Of a DNA stretch of 64,000 nt, positions 11,994 to 22,700 are shown piece by piece. The stretch comes from Leptodactylus fallax (lineage: Eukaryota > Chordata > Amphibia > Anura > Leptodactylidae): the NCBI GenBank assembly GCA_947044405.1, contig CAMRHE010000168.1:902501-966500 (forward strand), in the 5' to 3' direction. Position 1 is the first letter of the stretch. The number at the start of each line of letters is the position of its first letter. The notes under the pieces were generated by a model. The model searched no databases. It saw only the letters and a program-made list of their open reading frames with translations, and was not told the DNA's origin. Position numbers and translations under genes: made by a program.

Positions 11994-12790
11994 TTGTTCT
12001 CTCTGGAACGCCCGCTCAGATTGTAACAAACTAGAATATATTAATGACTTATTCCTCAGTAAATCTCTCAACATGCTTGCCCTTACTGAAACCTGGATCC
12101 AGCAGTCTGATATGGCCTCCCCTGCTGCTTTGTCTCATGGTGGCCTACAATTTTCACACCCCTCTAGGCCTGACAACAGGAAGGGTGGATGGGTTGGGTT
12201 ACTTCTGTCAACGCAGTGCACTTTTCAGGCCACCCCACCGGTACCCTCACTCACATTCCCCTCATTTGAAGTACATGCTATCAGACTTTTCCACCCACTC
12301 CTTACATGTAGCTGTGATCTACCGTCCACCCGGTTCACCCTACCAATTTCTGGATCACTTCGCTTCTTGGCTTCCCCTCTTTTTATCCAGTGAAATTCCT
12401 ACACTCATCATGGGTGACTTTAACATCCCCACTGACACCCCAGCTGCCTCACAGTTTCTCTCAATAACCACGTCTTTTGGTCTTTCACAACTTTCCTCTT
12501 CCGCCACACATGTAGATGGCAACACCATCTTGATCTTGTCTTCCATCAACTCCTCACAGTTTCTAAATTTACTAACTCTTCTCTGCCACTCTATGATCAT
12601 AACCTTCTGTCTCTCGCCATCAGTGCTTTCTCTCCTTCACAGGACACACCTACTCATCATACATATAGGAATTTACGTGCTATTAACACCCAGCACCTCT
12701 CAGATACTCTACAGTCCTCTCTGTCCCCCATCTCTTCACTCTCCTGTCCCAATCTGGCCACCAGTCACTATAATGAAAGCCTTAAGAGTG
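11990..12790 (+). pseudogene. LINE APE-type endonuclease, frameshifted
   Basis: This domain nicks target DNA to prime reverse transcription. Visible motifs in order are SLWNARSDCNKLEYI (from about 11997), LALTETWIQ (about 12075), VAVIYRPPGSPYQF (about 12310), LIMGDFNIP (about 12403), THVDGNT followed in a new frame by LDLVFHQLL, and YDHNLLSLAI (about 12588). These are the ordered N, E, Y, D-N and D-H blocks of the APE family, and the usual SDH triplet reads YDH. Frames change near 12295 and 12525, so no continuous protein can be made. Confidence 0.8.
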
Positions 12791-12854
12791 CATTGGATGA
12801 GGCAGCTCCCCCTCCACTCGCAAGGTTAGACACAGGAGGCAGCAACCCTGGCAC

Positions 12855-14797
12855 ATGCCACAGACACGTTTTCTTCAGCGGTGCTCTAGGTGTGCTGAAC
12901 GTCTGTGGAGAAAATCACATACACCTGCAGACTTCCTCCACTTTAAATTTATGCTTAAAACCTATAATTCTGCCCATCACCTAGCCAAACAAGCCTACTT
13001 CACCATTCTCATCTCTTCTCTCTCCTGTAACCCTAAAAGGCTATTTGAAACTTTTCATTCCTTACTTACCCCTAAGGTGCAGATGCCATTCACAGACCTT
13101 AGCGCAGATAACCTGGCCTCTTATTTTCATGATAAAATTGATAAGATCGGTCAGGAAATAACTCCCAATCCCCAGGTGGCATTGACCCCCTCACCAGCCG
13201 CACTTCAGACTGTTCATTCTCATCTTTCGAACCTGTTACAGAAGAGGAAGTATCTCAGCTACTTTCCTCTTCTCGCCCTACGACCTGCAGTAGTGACCCT
13301 TTGCCCTCACACCTTTTCCAGTCTCTGTCGCCTGCTGTCACGACTTACCTTACTAAAATATTTAACCCTCTCTCTCTCTCTCTTCTGAAATTTTCCCATC
13401 CTCTTTCAAACATGCTGTCATAACCCCACTACTGAAGAAATCCTCCCTTGACCCGTCCTGTGCTGCTAACTATCGACCTGTCTCTAACCTTCCTTTTATC
13501 TCCAAAATCTTGGAACGCTTGGTCTATTCTCTTTCATCCGCTATCTTTCTGCTAGCTCTCTTCTTGACCCCTTACAATCTGGCTTCCGCACTCTGCACTC
13601 TACTGAAACGGCCCTCACAAAAGTCTCCAATGATCTCCTGACGGCTAAATCCAAAGGCGACTTCTCTCTTCTTATTCTTCTAGATCTCTCAGCAGCATTT
13701 GACACTGTTGACCATCAACTCCTCCTCACTATGCTCCGTTCTGTTGGCCTCACAGACACTGCTCTCTCCTGGTTCTCCTCTTATCTCTAAGACCGCACTT
13801 TCTGTGTATCATTTGCGGGCTCTGTTTCTTCCCCTCTTCCCCTTGCCGTTGGGGTTCCTCAGGGCTCGGTCCTAGGTCCCCTGCTCTTCTCCCTCTACAC
13901 AGCACCCATTGGACAAACCATCACTAGATTTGGCTTCCGGTACCATCTTTATGCTAATGACACCCAATTATATATCATCCTGATGATATCATCCTGTGAC
14001 ATCACCCCTGCACTAATACAGAACACCAGTGACTGCTGTCTCAAATATCATGTCTTCGCTCTATCTGAAACTGAATCTCTCAAAGACTAAACTACTGCTG
14101 TTTCCTCCATCTAATAGATCTGTCCCTGATATCTCCATTGCAGTCTCTGGCCTTACCATAACTCCTAGACAGTATGCCCGCTGCCTCGGGGTTTTGTTTG
14201 ACTCAGATCTTTCCTTCATCCCCCATATCCAATCACTCGCACGCTCTTGTCATCTCCACCTCAAAAACATCTCCAGAATCCGCCCTTTCCTTACCACAGA
14301 TGCACTAAAGACACTTATTGTTGCCCTGATTCACTCTCGCCTTGACTACTGTAACTCCTTACTAATCGGTCTTCCCCTTACTAAACTCTCCCCTCTACAA
14401 TCTATTCTGAATGCGGCGGCCAGGCTCATCTATCAGTCTAGACGCTACAGCGATGCCTCCGGTCTGTACCGGTCACTACATTGGGTGCCTATTCAATACA
14501 GAATACAATATAAACTTAATCACCTTCATTCACAAGGCTTTCCATAATGCTGCACCTCCCTACATTTCCTCCCTCATCTCTGTCTATCGCCCAACCAGTA
14601 CTCTCCGTTCACTCAATGACGTAAGACTAACATCCTCTATTATCAGAACCTCTCACGCTCGTATACAAGACTTCTCCCGAATTGCACCACTTCTCTGGAA
14701 TGCTCTATCCCAGACTATGAGATTAACCCCCAATTTCCACAGCTTCAAGCGTAAACTAAAGACACATCTTTTCAGACAGGCCTATCACAACTCCTAA
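12855..14797 (+). pseudogene. LINE reverse transcriptase and C-terminal domain, broken
   Basis: The RT copies LINE RNA at the nicked target. Across several frames one reads AVITPLLKKSSLDPSCAANY (about 13418), [15 protein letters not shown] (about 13577), [17 protein letters not shown] (about 13671), [16 protein letters not shown] (about 13852), then YANDTQLY (about 13950). L2 enzymes carry YADDTQLY there, so the first active-site Asp (AAT, 13956-13958) has become Asn. A TAA stop lies at 13787-13789. The thumb and C-terminus follow from 14038 (CLGVLFDSDLSF, SRLDYCNSLL, AAARLIYQSRR) and end with SFKRKLKTHLFRQAYHNS and a stop at 14797, with another shift near 14520. Confidence 0.85.
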
Positions 14798-15228
14798 TGT
14801 AAACCCTTCCGTATTTAGAATCCCTAAAACGTACCCTCCTCTGTTTATGCTTCAACATTACCTCACAGGATATGATGCCGTATCAGACTAGCTTTATATG
14901 TCCAGGCACCATCTGCATGTTAAAGGACACGACTGGTGACGGCTCATACAGCTTTATATATGTGTAATGACAGTAACCTCTATTACAAAATTGTCTGACC
15001 ATTGTATAAGCAATGCTACATCTGTCGCCGCCCCTGCTACCTCTTGTCACCCCCTCTAACCTCATAGATTGTAAGCTCGAGAGCAAGGCCCTCAGTCCCA
15101 GTGTATGAATTGACTATTTCTTTGTAATGTATCTTTTTTGTCAGTACTTGAACCCTACAAATTGTACAGTGCTGTAGCTATATAGTGCGCTATATAAATA
15201 AAATGTATTATTATTATATTATTATATA
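14798..15228 (+). other. L2 LINE 3' UTR and tail
   Basis: The 3' UTR ends with the L2-family tail: ATTGTAAGCTCGAGAGCAAG near 15067, then GTACAGTGCTGTAGC and GCGCTATATAAATAAAATG near 15190, followed by ATT-rich short repeats. The RT recognises such tails. The same tail type is on the V-SINE at 58746. Confidence 0.8.
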
Positions 15229-15546
15229 CATTTAGGTACTGGATCTCAGCAGGAAAAGGTTGTGCAGTATCCTTCTTCCTACTCTACTTCTATGGATTCC
15301 TGAAAGAATGAGCAGGTATACTACAAAAGGGGAAAGCAGAACTACACACACATGATACTGCTAAAATGCAGTGTTTTCGGTCTACAACTCTCTATTTTTT
15401 ATCAAGCAAAAATGTGGGGTCACACAAAACAGCCAAAGATTTGAAGACTTACGCCAATAGCAAGGTTTGGACAGTCATATAGTTTCTGTAGCAGTTTCAA
15501 AGCATGTTATGGTTTGTTTTTACGGTCAGCATTCTATAGTTATAAT
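15229..15546. other. Unrecognised sequence after LINE
   Basis: No gene or recognised repeat is seen. Confidence 0.45.
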
Positions 15547-15830
15547 GGGGCCGATTTATCAAGACCAGAGTTTTCAATACCGGCCTTGATATGTCCTGTA
15601 CTGCCGGAGCATGTGTTTAATTTATCTAGGTGCACATCCTCCAGCAGTCTGTGCACCTACACAACTGGCATAAATTATGGGTGAACCTGCCAGGGCCATT
15701 AGCTCGGCCACATCCTTTTTGGAAGACAGTGATGTAAAAATGTAATTTACGCAGAAAAAAAAACATAATGTGTAAATGCCATTTAAAAAGTTAGAAAGAC
15801 CTGCCATAGTGGCATAGTCAATCTGTCCCA
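15547..15830. repeat. Possible MITE with GGGGCCGATTTATCAAGACC end
   Basis: The left end reads GGGGCCGATTTATCAAGACC, and the right end, GCATAGTCAATCTGTCCCA, is a weak inverted match. Similar 'ataaat...gactggcgt' segments occur at 54745-54800 and 55480-55570. The boundary is uncertain. Confidence 0.4.
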
Positions 15831-17539
15831 ATGTTTTTTCTAGAGCTGTATTTTGTTATGCTAATACAACTAGTGGTTCCATGCTCTGACACAAAATAAT
15901 GGGCCTCGAAGATCCTGCAGAATACAATTCATTTGAAGGAGACTTTGATGAGAATCACTTGACATTAGGGCCTATGGATTATGAGATGCTTCCCAAATTA
16001 TTCACATATTTAATAGATTATTAGATCTTATTGATGAGATATGTCCTTCATGGACATACACATGTCTTGTATAGACATAGTCACCCTGAGGGCTCATATA
16101 TAAGTACCTATAGTAATTTCTTTTACCTGAAATAAATTAAAGGTAACATGCCTGCTCTCCAAACATGTCTGTTTCAGTACATACATAGATTTTCCATTGA
16201 ATAATAATTCTGAAACAGCTTTTCTTAACTGCGTTGTACTGTTCCTCTGGTATTCCCCCTACAAATGTATAAATAAATTGACAACTATGAATTGGAGGAC
16301 TGTCCCTACACACTCTAACACTATCCAATCAGAGCTGACAGGGTCATAACTGAGAAAGAACACAATGTAGAATTATTATTTACTAAAATAGACATGTCAA
16401 GAGAGGTGACAGGCCCTCTTTTAATACAGTACCCTTCTTTGCAGTGGGATCTGCCCACCAAGTATTCTGGATCAAATAATTTAAGACTACATTCCATCTG
16501 GAATATCTGTCGGCAGTCTGAGCAGATTTGACAGGAAGAATCACTGACCTGATAATTCCCATTATAAATCAAATGGGGTCCATCAGGTGTTGGTGAAGAA
16601 TATATCAAACATCCTAAACTGGCCTAAAATAACATGGCAAGCCAAAATCAGCTGAGATCACTTTTTTCTACACCAAATGAAATTCTAATTGCTCATCTGC
16701 GGCTTCTGGTGAAATTCCACATATTAAAGGAAATTCACTAGGCATACATTATATTATGCCATGTGCATTATCCAGTCATTCTATCTGAGCTGTAAATCTG
16801 GACTGTAAGTGAATGAAAAAAAAAAAAAAAAAATCGAAGCAATCTTTACAGCATTGCAGACTTACCAAGGCATTTCTTTTTCATGCAATAAATTTACATA
16901 GTTAAAGTTTATCTTCTGCAATTGTATTCCTGCCTTGCGGTGGCAGAGAAATGTGCTCACCTTACCTTTGATAAATCACTCACCTACAAATATAGAAGAG
17001 TCACTTGGGCTAACTGTAGCCGTAATGACCAAATGCATGGTTAAATCATGGCTTTGTTCTCCTGCTAGAGTAAATAATTTTGTGACAAAGCCATTTATTG
17101 TGGTGTCTCTATGCGATAACAGATGCTCAGCTGCAAATTGTAAACAGATAAAACTTGTAACTCAATGAACTGACAGTTAAATTTCCATAAATTTTATACT
17201 GCTGACAACGGTGAGAAAATACAGAAATGTAAATTTAAACACTGCTTGAAAGAAGAACAATATTTCAACAGAAACTGAGTAATTTGATAATAAACAAGAC
17301 AAAATAAGATGAAAAACAGCATTTATTTTTGCTAACTAGTTAATGTCCCTTGAGGAATTTGGCTTTTGCCAGGCACTAAATATTATCCACCCATTTACTG
17401 TTCAAGACCTATATATGTATGCAAATAACCATAGAAATACTTCTTATATATCCAACAGAAGATTCCATTTGGTGAAAGATTTTAGGAATATATTACATTA
17501 GAAAACAAGACAGTTGCAGGTGCATATTTATAACACATA
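15831..17539. other. Unrecognised sequence
   Basis: About 1.7 kb with no gene or identified mobile element. It has an A tract at 16817-16833. Base 17539 is the second base of the TA target of the next element. Confidence 0.45.
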
Positions 17540-19165
17540 CAGTACAGACCAAAAGTTTGGACACATCTTCTCATTCCAAAAGTTTTCTGTATTTTCATGA
17601 CTATAAAAATTGTAGATTCACACTGAAGGCATCAAAACTATGAATTAACACATGTGGAATTATATACTTAACAAAAAAAAGTGTGAAACTGAAAATATGT
17701 CTTATATTCTAGGTTCTTCAAAGAAGCCACCTTTTGCTTTGATTACTGCTTTGCACACTCTTGGCATTCTCTTGATGAGCTTCAAGAGGTAGTCACCTGA
17801 AATGGTCTTCCAACAGCCTTGAAGGAGTTCCCAGAGATGCTTAGCACTTGTTGGCCCTTTTGCCTTCACTTTGCGGTCCAACTCACCCCAAACCCTCTCG
17901 ATTGGGTTCAGGTCTGGTGACTGTGGATGCCAGGTTATCTGGCGTAGCACCCATCACTCTCCTTCTTGGTCAAATAGCCCTTACACAGTCTGGAGGTGTG
18001 TTTGGGGTCATTGTTCTGTTGAAAAATAAATGATGGTCCAACTAAATGCAAACCGGATGGAATAGCATGGCGCTGCAAGATGCTGTGGTAACCATGCTGG
18101 TTCAGTATTCCTTCAATTTTGAATAAATCCCCAACAGTGTCACCAGCAAAGCACCCCCACACCATCACACCTCCTCCTTCATGCTTCACGGTGGGAACCA
18201 GGCATGTAGAGTCCATTCGTTCATCTTTTCTGCGTCGTACAAAGACACGGTGGTTGAAACCAAAGATCTCAAATTTGGACTCATCAGACCAAAGCACAGA
18301 TTTCCACAGGTCTAATGTCCATTCCTTGTGTTCTTAAGCCCAAACAAGTTTCTTCTGCTTGTTGCCTGTCCTTAGCAGTGGTTTCCTAGCAGCTATTTTA
18401 CCATGAAGGCCTGCTGCACACAGTCTCCTCTTAACAGTTGTTGTAGAGATGTGTCTGCTGCTAGAACTCTGTGTGGCATTGACCTGGTCTCTAATCTGAG
18501 CTGCTGTTAACCTGCGATTTCTGAGGCTGGTGACTCGGATGAGCTTATCCTCCGCAGCAGAGGTGACTCTTGGTCTTCCTTTCCTGGGGCGGTCCTCATG
18601 TGAGCCAGTTTCTTTGTAGCGCTTGATGGTTTTGGCCACTGCACTTGGGGACACTTTCAAAGTTTTCCCAATTTTTCGGACTGACTGACCTTCATTTCTT
18701 AAAGTAATGATGGTCACTCGTTTTTCTTTACTTAGCTGCTTTTTTCTTGCCATAATACAAATTCTAACACTCCATTCAGTAGGACTATCAGCTGTGTATC
18801 CACCTGACTTCTGAACAACACAACTGATGGTCCCAATCCCATTTATAAGGCAAGAAATCCCACTTATTAAACCTGACAGGGAACACCTGTGAAGTGAAAA
18901 TCATTTCAGGTGACTACCTCTTGAAGCTCATCAAGAGAATGCCAAGAGTGTGCAAAGCAGTAATCAAAACAAAAGGTGGCTACTTTGAAGAACCTAGAAT
19001 ATAAGACATTTTCAGTTGTTTCACACTTTTTTGTTAAGTATATAATTCCACATGTGTTAATTCATAGTTTTGATGCCATCAGTGTGAATCTACAATTTTT
19101 ATAGTCATGAAAATACAGAAATCTCTTGGAATGAGAAGGTGTGTCCAAACTTTTGGTCTGTACTG
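17540..19165 (-). mobile_element. Complete Tc1-like transposon, 1626 bp
   Basis: Both ends are present: CAGTACAGACCAAAAGTTTG on the left and its inverse on the right, flanked by TA at 17538-17539 and 19166-19167. The inverted repeats are unusually long (17540-17804 and 18902-19165, about 264 bp). The left one contains the last ~35 codons of the transposase gene, and the right one holds a mirror copy of that coding sequence. The transposase is on the minus strand and is defective. The arms differ at scattered positions only, so the insertion is moderately old. Confidence 0.93.
17702..18753 (-). pseudogene. Tc1-like transposase pseudogene
   Basis: The ATG at 18753 starts MARKKQLSKEKR, followed by a paired helix-turn-helix DNA-binding region (residues about 10-110, with the GRPR hook in RKGRPRVTS). 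The DDE domain has WSDESKFEIF (first Asp), then FIFQQNNDPKH and LNPIERVW (Glu). The protein would be about 348 residues. There are three lesions: a TAA stop after LVWA (18334-18336), a one-base frameshift near 17940-17945, and AAC at 18013-18015 replacing the second catalytic Asp (family QQDND, here QQNND). The protein ends KGGFFEEPRI. Nonsense, frameshift and active-site change together make it inactive. Confidence 0.9.
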
Positions 19166-19244
19166 TATATATGCTAGAGAACCAGTCTTCTTGATGAGTT
19201 ATGCATATGTTTTGTTTTTACAGCACTTTGATAGTAGTAATGAC
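19166..19244. other. Short spacer
   Basis: TA target copy followed by about 75 unrecognised bases before the next MITE. Confidence 0.5.
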
Positions 19245-19540
19245 TTAGGTTGAAGCCCCATGTTGCGAAAACACAGCGTTTTACAGTACCTGCAAAGTGA
19301 ATGGGATTCTGGTTAATCCCATCCACACGTTGCAGGAAAAAAAATCTGCAGCGAAAAAGTCAATTATACCTGCGGAAACATTGGTGTTTTACATATAGGT
19401 ATAATAAAGAACAGAAAGTCTGCAGAGGAAAACTCTGATTAAAAAAAAAAAAAAAAAACCACCATGATGCGTTTCCGCCACCATTTTTTTCCACAGCGTT
19501 TTTTTTCTGGTGTTTCGCTATGTGGGTCCTTAGCCTTAAA
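19245..19540. repeat. MITE, GGCTAAGGCCCC family, copy c
   Basis: The left end TTAGGTTGAAGCCCCATG and right end TATGTGGGTCCTTAGCCTTA are inverted relatives. The interior has the family blocks 'gaatgggattctgg', 'gtcaattatacctgcgg' and 'aaagtctgcagagg', and an A tract of about 18 bases. Both termini are present, so this is a nearly full copy. Confidence 0.75.
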
Positions 19541-19825
19541 GTGAAAAATATTAGGGTCATGTAAGGGTTTATAACAAATGCTGCTACGTTTTACTAGGCT
19601 GTACTACAGAAGTTACAGAAGATGATGCCCCCAGTACCTGAAATTACATAGTGTTCTGTAAGTACTAGCTGAAGTTGCACCACACAAACTTTCTGCATTT
19701 ACCCTGTATATAATACTGCTTAAGCATGGTTTTAATGGCTAAGACACTGACCCATTATATTCTATGGTCCCATACACGTGGCTGTGTATTATCAGTGTGT
19801 ATGGAGCCTCGAGCAAAACTCACAA
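19541..19825. other. Unrecognised sequence
   Basis: No gene or repeat is recognised in these roughly 285 bases. Confidence 0.45.
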
Positions 19826-19945
19826 CACGGTAGCTCAGTGGTTAGCACTGTTACATTGGAGTCCTAGGTTTGAATCTGACCAAGAGCAATATCTGCATGC
19901 TCTGTATGTTCTCGCTATGTTTGCTTGGCATTTCAAAAACAGATA
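19826..19945 (+). mobile_element. V-SINE, 5' fragment
   Basis: A tRNA-like head has an A-box region (GGTAGCTCAGTGGTTAGC) and a B-box (AGGTTTGAATC), followed by the start of the V-domain (TGTATGTTCTC). It matches the head of the fuller SINE at 58746, then diverges after about 19920. The central domain and tail are missing. Confidence 0.75.
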
Positions 19946-19949
19946 CTGA

Positions 19950-20115
19950 TCTGTGTTCGGGTTTCCGTTCGGGGGAGTCTGCTTGGGGACCCCCTAAACG
20001 GAAACCTATACGCATAAAAAAAAGCTGTTTACCCGGGAAACGTGCAGACCCCCTAGACTATGATGGGGTCCATGTGGTTTCCGCACGAAACATGCAGATG
20101 TGAACCGGGCCTAAA
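19950..20115. repeat. MITE-like repeat with TTTCCG motifs
   Basis: Inverted and repeated phrases such as GTTTCCGTTCGGGGG, AACGGAAACCTATACGCAT and GTGGTTTCCGCACG, ending 'gtgaaccgggcc'. The phrases 'tatgatggggtc' and 'gcataaaaaaaa' have counterparts in 31856-32040, so both belong to one family. Confidence 0.5.
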
Positions 20116-20450
20116 TTGATCCTTGAGGGTGTTGGGGATGAGCGCCTGTATGGCAAGCCACTAACTCAGCCTTCAGGGCACTCCGGAAAAAATACGCCTC
20201 AGGTTTGGTGGCTGTCGAAAGGAAAGGAGAGGGGGACTGGAAATATGTCTTTGAGACTGTTGTCCCTATGTACAGGTGGGAGCTCCTTGGCAATCCTTTG
20301 TATGATCTCCAGCTGTGGGTTGTAGGTGACAACTAGGGGCACTCGGGCTTCTTTCTGGGTCTCTTTATATGTGAGCAGACTGAAACAGGGCAGAGACTTA
20401 GTCAGCACAAACTCACACAGATTCAACATTAATAACAGCAGAACAGACAC
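20112..20450 (-). pseudogene. Penelope-like element RT fragment
   Basis: On the minus strand the sequence reads RVPLVVTYNPQLEIIQRIAK, then DNSLKDIFPVPLSF, and after a frame change FRQPPNLRRIF. Penelope-like reverse transcriptases have this thumb-side order (a PLV-T-P block, then a F-P-PP-x-R-PPNLR block) after the RT palm. There is no palm and no endonuclease, so it is a short remnant. It is unrelated in position to the plus-strand relic at 61465. Confidence 0.65.
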
Positions 20451-21058
20451 ACTCTATTGAAGATTTGCAGGTTGTGGTTTTAATGGGACATTTTAAGATG
20501 CAGAGGTAGAGAAAGGAATGGGAATATAAGTTAATGCAAAAATTTCAAACTCTGCAATTTGGACTTAATATTCATGCCAGTTTCATGTCACACTTTGTAT
20601 GAACTGTGAGGGTCACAAATCACCAACTGATTGCAAACAGATAACAGATCCCTCTGTCACGCCCCACAAGTTTTCCAGACTGTTTATTTCTAGACCTGTT
20701 GTAAATAATTTCTCAACTTATATTGCATTTTGTTATTCCAAGATCCTTTGAAGATCCATTTCTTGTGTGTGTATAAAAAGTCTGAATTTTCAGTTTCTAG
20801 TATTACACCATGTCTGAAGAAGAGAGCTAGCACTCCCAAAAGCTTACTATCAAATATACTCAATTAGCCTCTAAAAGGTATCGGCTGATTTCTTCACTCT
20901 TCCACTACTTTCTATGGCTAACACGGTACAACATTATACTACAAGCCACTAACTCCACAATGACAAATGTTTACCATTATTCCTGTTAGTTTAAATCTAT
21001 TGGTCTGTGGAGGTCACAGACAGCACTTGGAAATCATCCATGTGCCGTTTTTCTACAG
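20451..21058. other. Unassigned, probable old repeat
   Basis: The segment 20800-20940 (GAAGAAGAGAGCTAGCACTC, AAAAGCTTAC, 'ggctaacacggtacaac') looks like the 3' end of an interspersed retroelement, but I cannot assign it. No gene is recognised. Confidence 0.35.
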
Positions 21059-21191
21059 ACCCTACACATTCACATATTCATGTGCATTTGGCGTAATGCT
21101 GGGAACCACTGGCTCCATTTTAGTAGCTTCCTTCTTCACTTGGATCAGAAAGCAAAAACAATTACCAGAGATTAAATACGACCAGTATTAA
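21059..21191 (+). CDS. Possible terminal exon with one membrane segment
   Basis: After a good acceptor-like site (GTTTTTCTACAG ending at 21058) an open frame reads PYTFTYSCAFGVMLGTTG, then SILVASFFTWIRKQKQLPE, ending IKYDQY and TAA. The composition is that of a single transmembrane helix followed by a basic cytosolic tail. I do not recognise the protein. No donor, upstream exon or AATAAA signal was found nearby, and the frame extends upstream of the acceptor by chance or design. This is weak evidence for a host exon, and it could be a random open frame. Confidence 0.2.
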
Positions 21192-21269
21192 ATATAGACT
21201 ACCCTTTAAGCCCTCCATATCCAAACTGCAAACAATGACAGAGGTAACGATAAAACTAATTTTGACATT

Positions 21270-21310
21270 ATAAAAACATTATATATATTTATTATATATA
21301 CACACACACA

Positions 21311-21350
<40 letters not shown>
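21270..21350. repeat. AT/AC microsatellite
   Basis: A run of TA dinucleotides with a short CACACA stretch at about 21301-21308, ending in about 17 uninterrupted AT units. Confidence 0.9.
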
Positions 21351-21353
<3 letters not shown>

Positions 21354-22424
21354 CACAGTGCAAGCATTAGCAAGAAAAAGAAGTTTTGTTCGTTCAGGTG
21401 TCATTTGCTGACTAACTGCCAAGTTCCTGCTGGGCGTTACTTATCTGGTGAAGTCTCCTGCGCTCTCTCTGCTATACCCTCCCAAATCCCACCACTCTAG
21501 TCTAAAGTTACAGCTCCAGCCTCTCCTTTAGAACCGGGATTGCATAACACAACTGAAGTCTGAAGCAATCACATAAGACCAGAACTGCCTACACACTTAC
21601 ACACCATATGAGGTTGGGGACTGTCCTGCACTAGGAGGAACCCAGGGCCCACTGCAGCGGTGTTGGGTCTGACAATAGCTCTACAGATTTCACCCCAGTC
21701 AAGGTACAGTTGGAGGTTTGCAACACCTTCAAGACTAAGCCTCCTAGACCTTTAAACTAGTCATGCTGGATGATGCTGCAAGCATAACGTTGACCACAGC
21801 TTTCAAGTCTTTACATGTGCTTAATGTGGATCTGCTCTAATCTCTAAAGAGAAGAGGTCACCAGTGAAGACTTGCCAGTTCTGATGTTCTGTGGCAAATC
21901 GACAATCGAGCTGGGTTGCTAGCAAAGGTCCCACTACATGATGTTGGGCCCTCATGACAGTTTGTCAAAAGCATGTAGGTCATTTTGTGGGACATGTAGG
22001 TCATTTTGTGGCAGTGTTCCTCCTCCTACTCCTTGTACAAAGGGCAGATACTAGGTTTGCTGTTGTGCTGATGTCGTTCTACAGCAGTGTCCATCTCTGC
22101 TTGTATAACAGTTGACATTCTACTATCTGTTCTATGCTGTTGAAAATTTGTGGGGAGTATCAGCAAATGTTCTGGGGGAGATGCAGTACCTGTGCAATCT
22201 GAAAGGGCTGCAGGTACTACTTAATGTAACCAGTAGTGGAAAGGACTCAAAACACCAAACTATGGAAGATTCAGTTAGCAAGGATAAGAGGAGAGTAATT
22301 GTCCGCAAAACCATTCCCTTTTTCAGGATGATCTTGCTGTTGTGTCTCCTGCGCAACTGTGCTCACTTTCATTTGCACTAACACAGGTAAAATTTATTCA
22401 CAATCGCTTATGTTATCTAACTGG
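21351..22424. other. Unrecognised sequence with a small tandem duplication
   Basis: A 21-base phrase (CATGTAGGTCATTTTGTGG) is directly duplicated at 21972-22012. No gene or mobile element is recognised. Confidence 0.45.
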
Positions 22425-22700
22425 GATAGCTCATCAAATGAAGATGGATGGGGGTCCGACACCCAGGACCCCTACTGAACACCAGTTAGAAGCTTTTATG
22501 GTAAACAGAGGGGACTTCACAGAAAACCAGAAACAGCGCTGTACTTTTGTATAGTAGCTGTACTTGATATTGCCATTCAGCTCATTCACTTGAATGAAAA
22601 TATGCTGTAGGCAGGCCATGTGACTGAAGTGGAAGCAGCACTTAGGGAGCGCTGACACCACTTCAAACAGCTGATCCGTGGGGGTCCAAGGTGTAAGGAC
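22425..22700. repeat. Non-autonomous DNA element, probable
   Basis: The left part has 'gggggtccgacacccagg' and the right part 'cagctgatccgtgggggtcc', an arrangement seen again near 39440-39540 ('gatcagcaggggcc', 'gttggacccccactgatc', 'gatcagctgtttccc'). The middle has the inverted pair CATTCAGCTCATTCACTTGAATG. Non-coding. Confidence 0.5.

Larger units (their letters stand above)
11047..15228 (+). mobile_element. L2-clade LINE (non-LTR retrotransposon), decayed
   Basis: This retrotransposon copy reads on the plus strand. In order it has a 5' region with an 86-bp segment present twice, a hydrophobic leader ending in a 2A-like NPGP motif, an APE-type endonuclease, a reverse transcriptase, and a 3' end with the L2-type tail (ATTGTAAGCTC, then GCTATATAAATAAA and short ATT repeats). 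Family order and motifs match the L2 branch of the CR1/L2 group. Many frameshifts and at least one stop break the coding region, and the RT active site is altered, so this copy is dead. The 5' boundary is uncertain because the first repeat copy may precede the true start. Confidence 0.85.
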
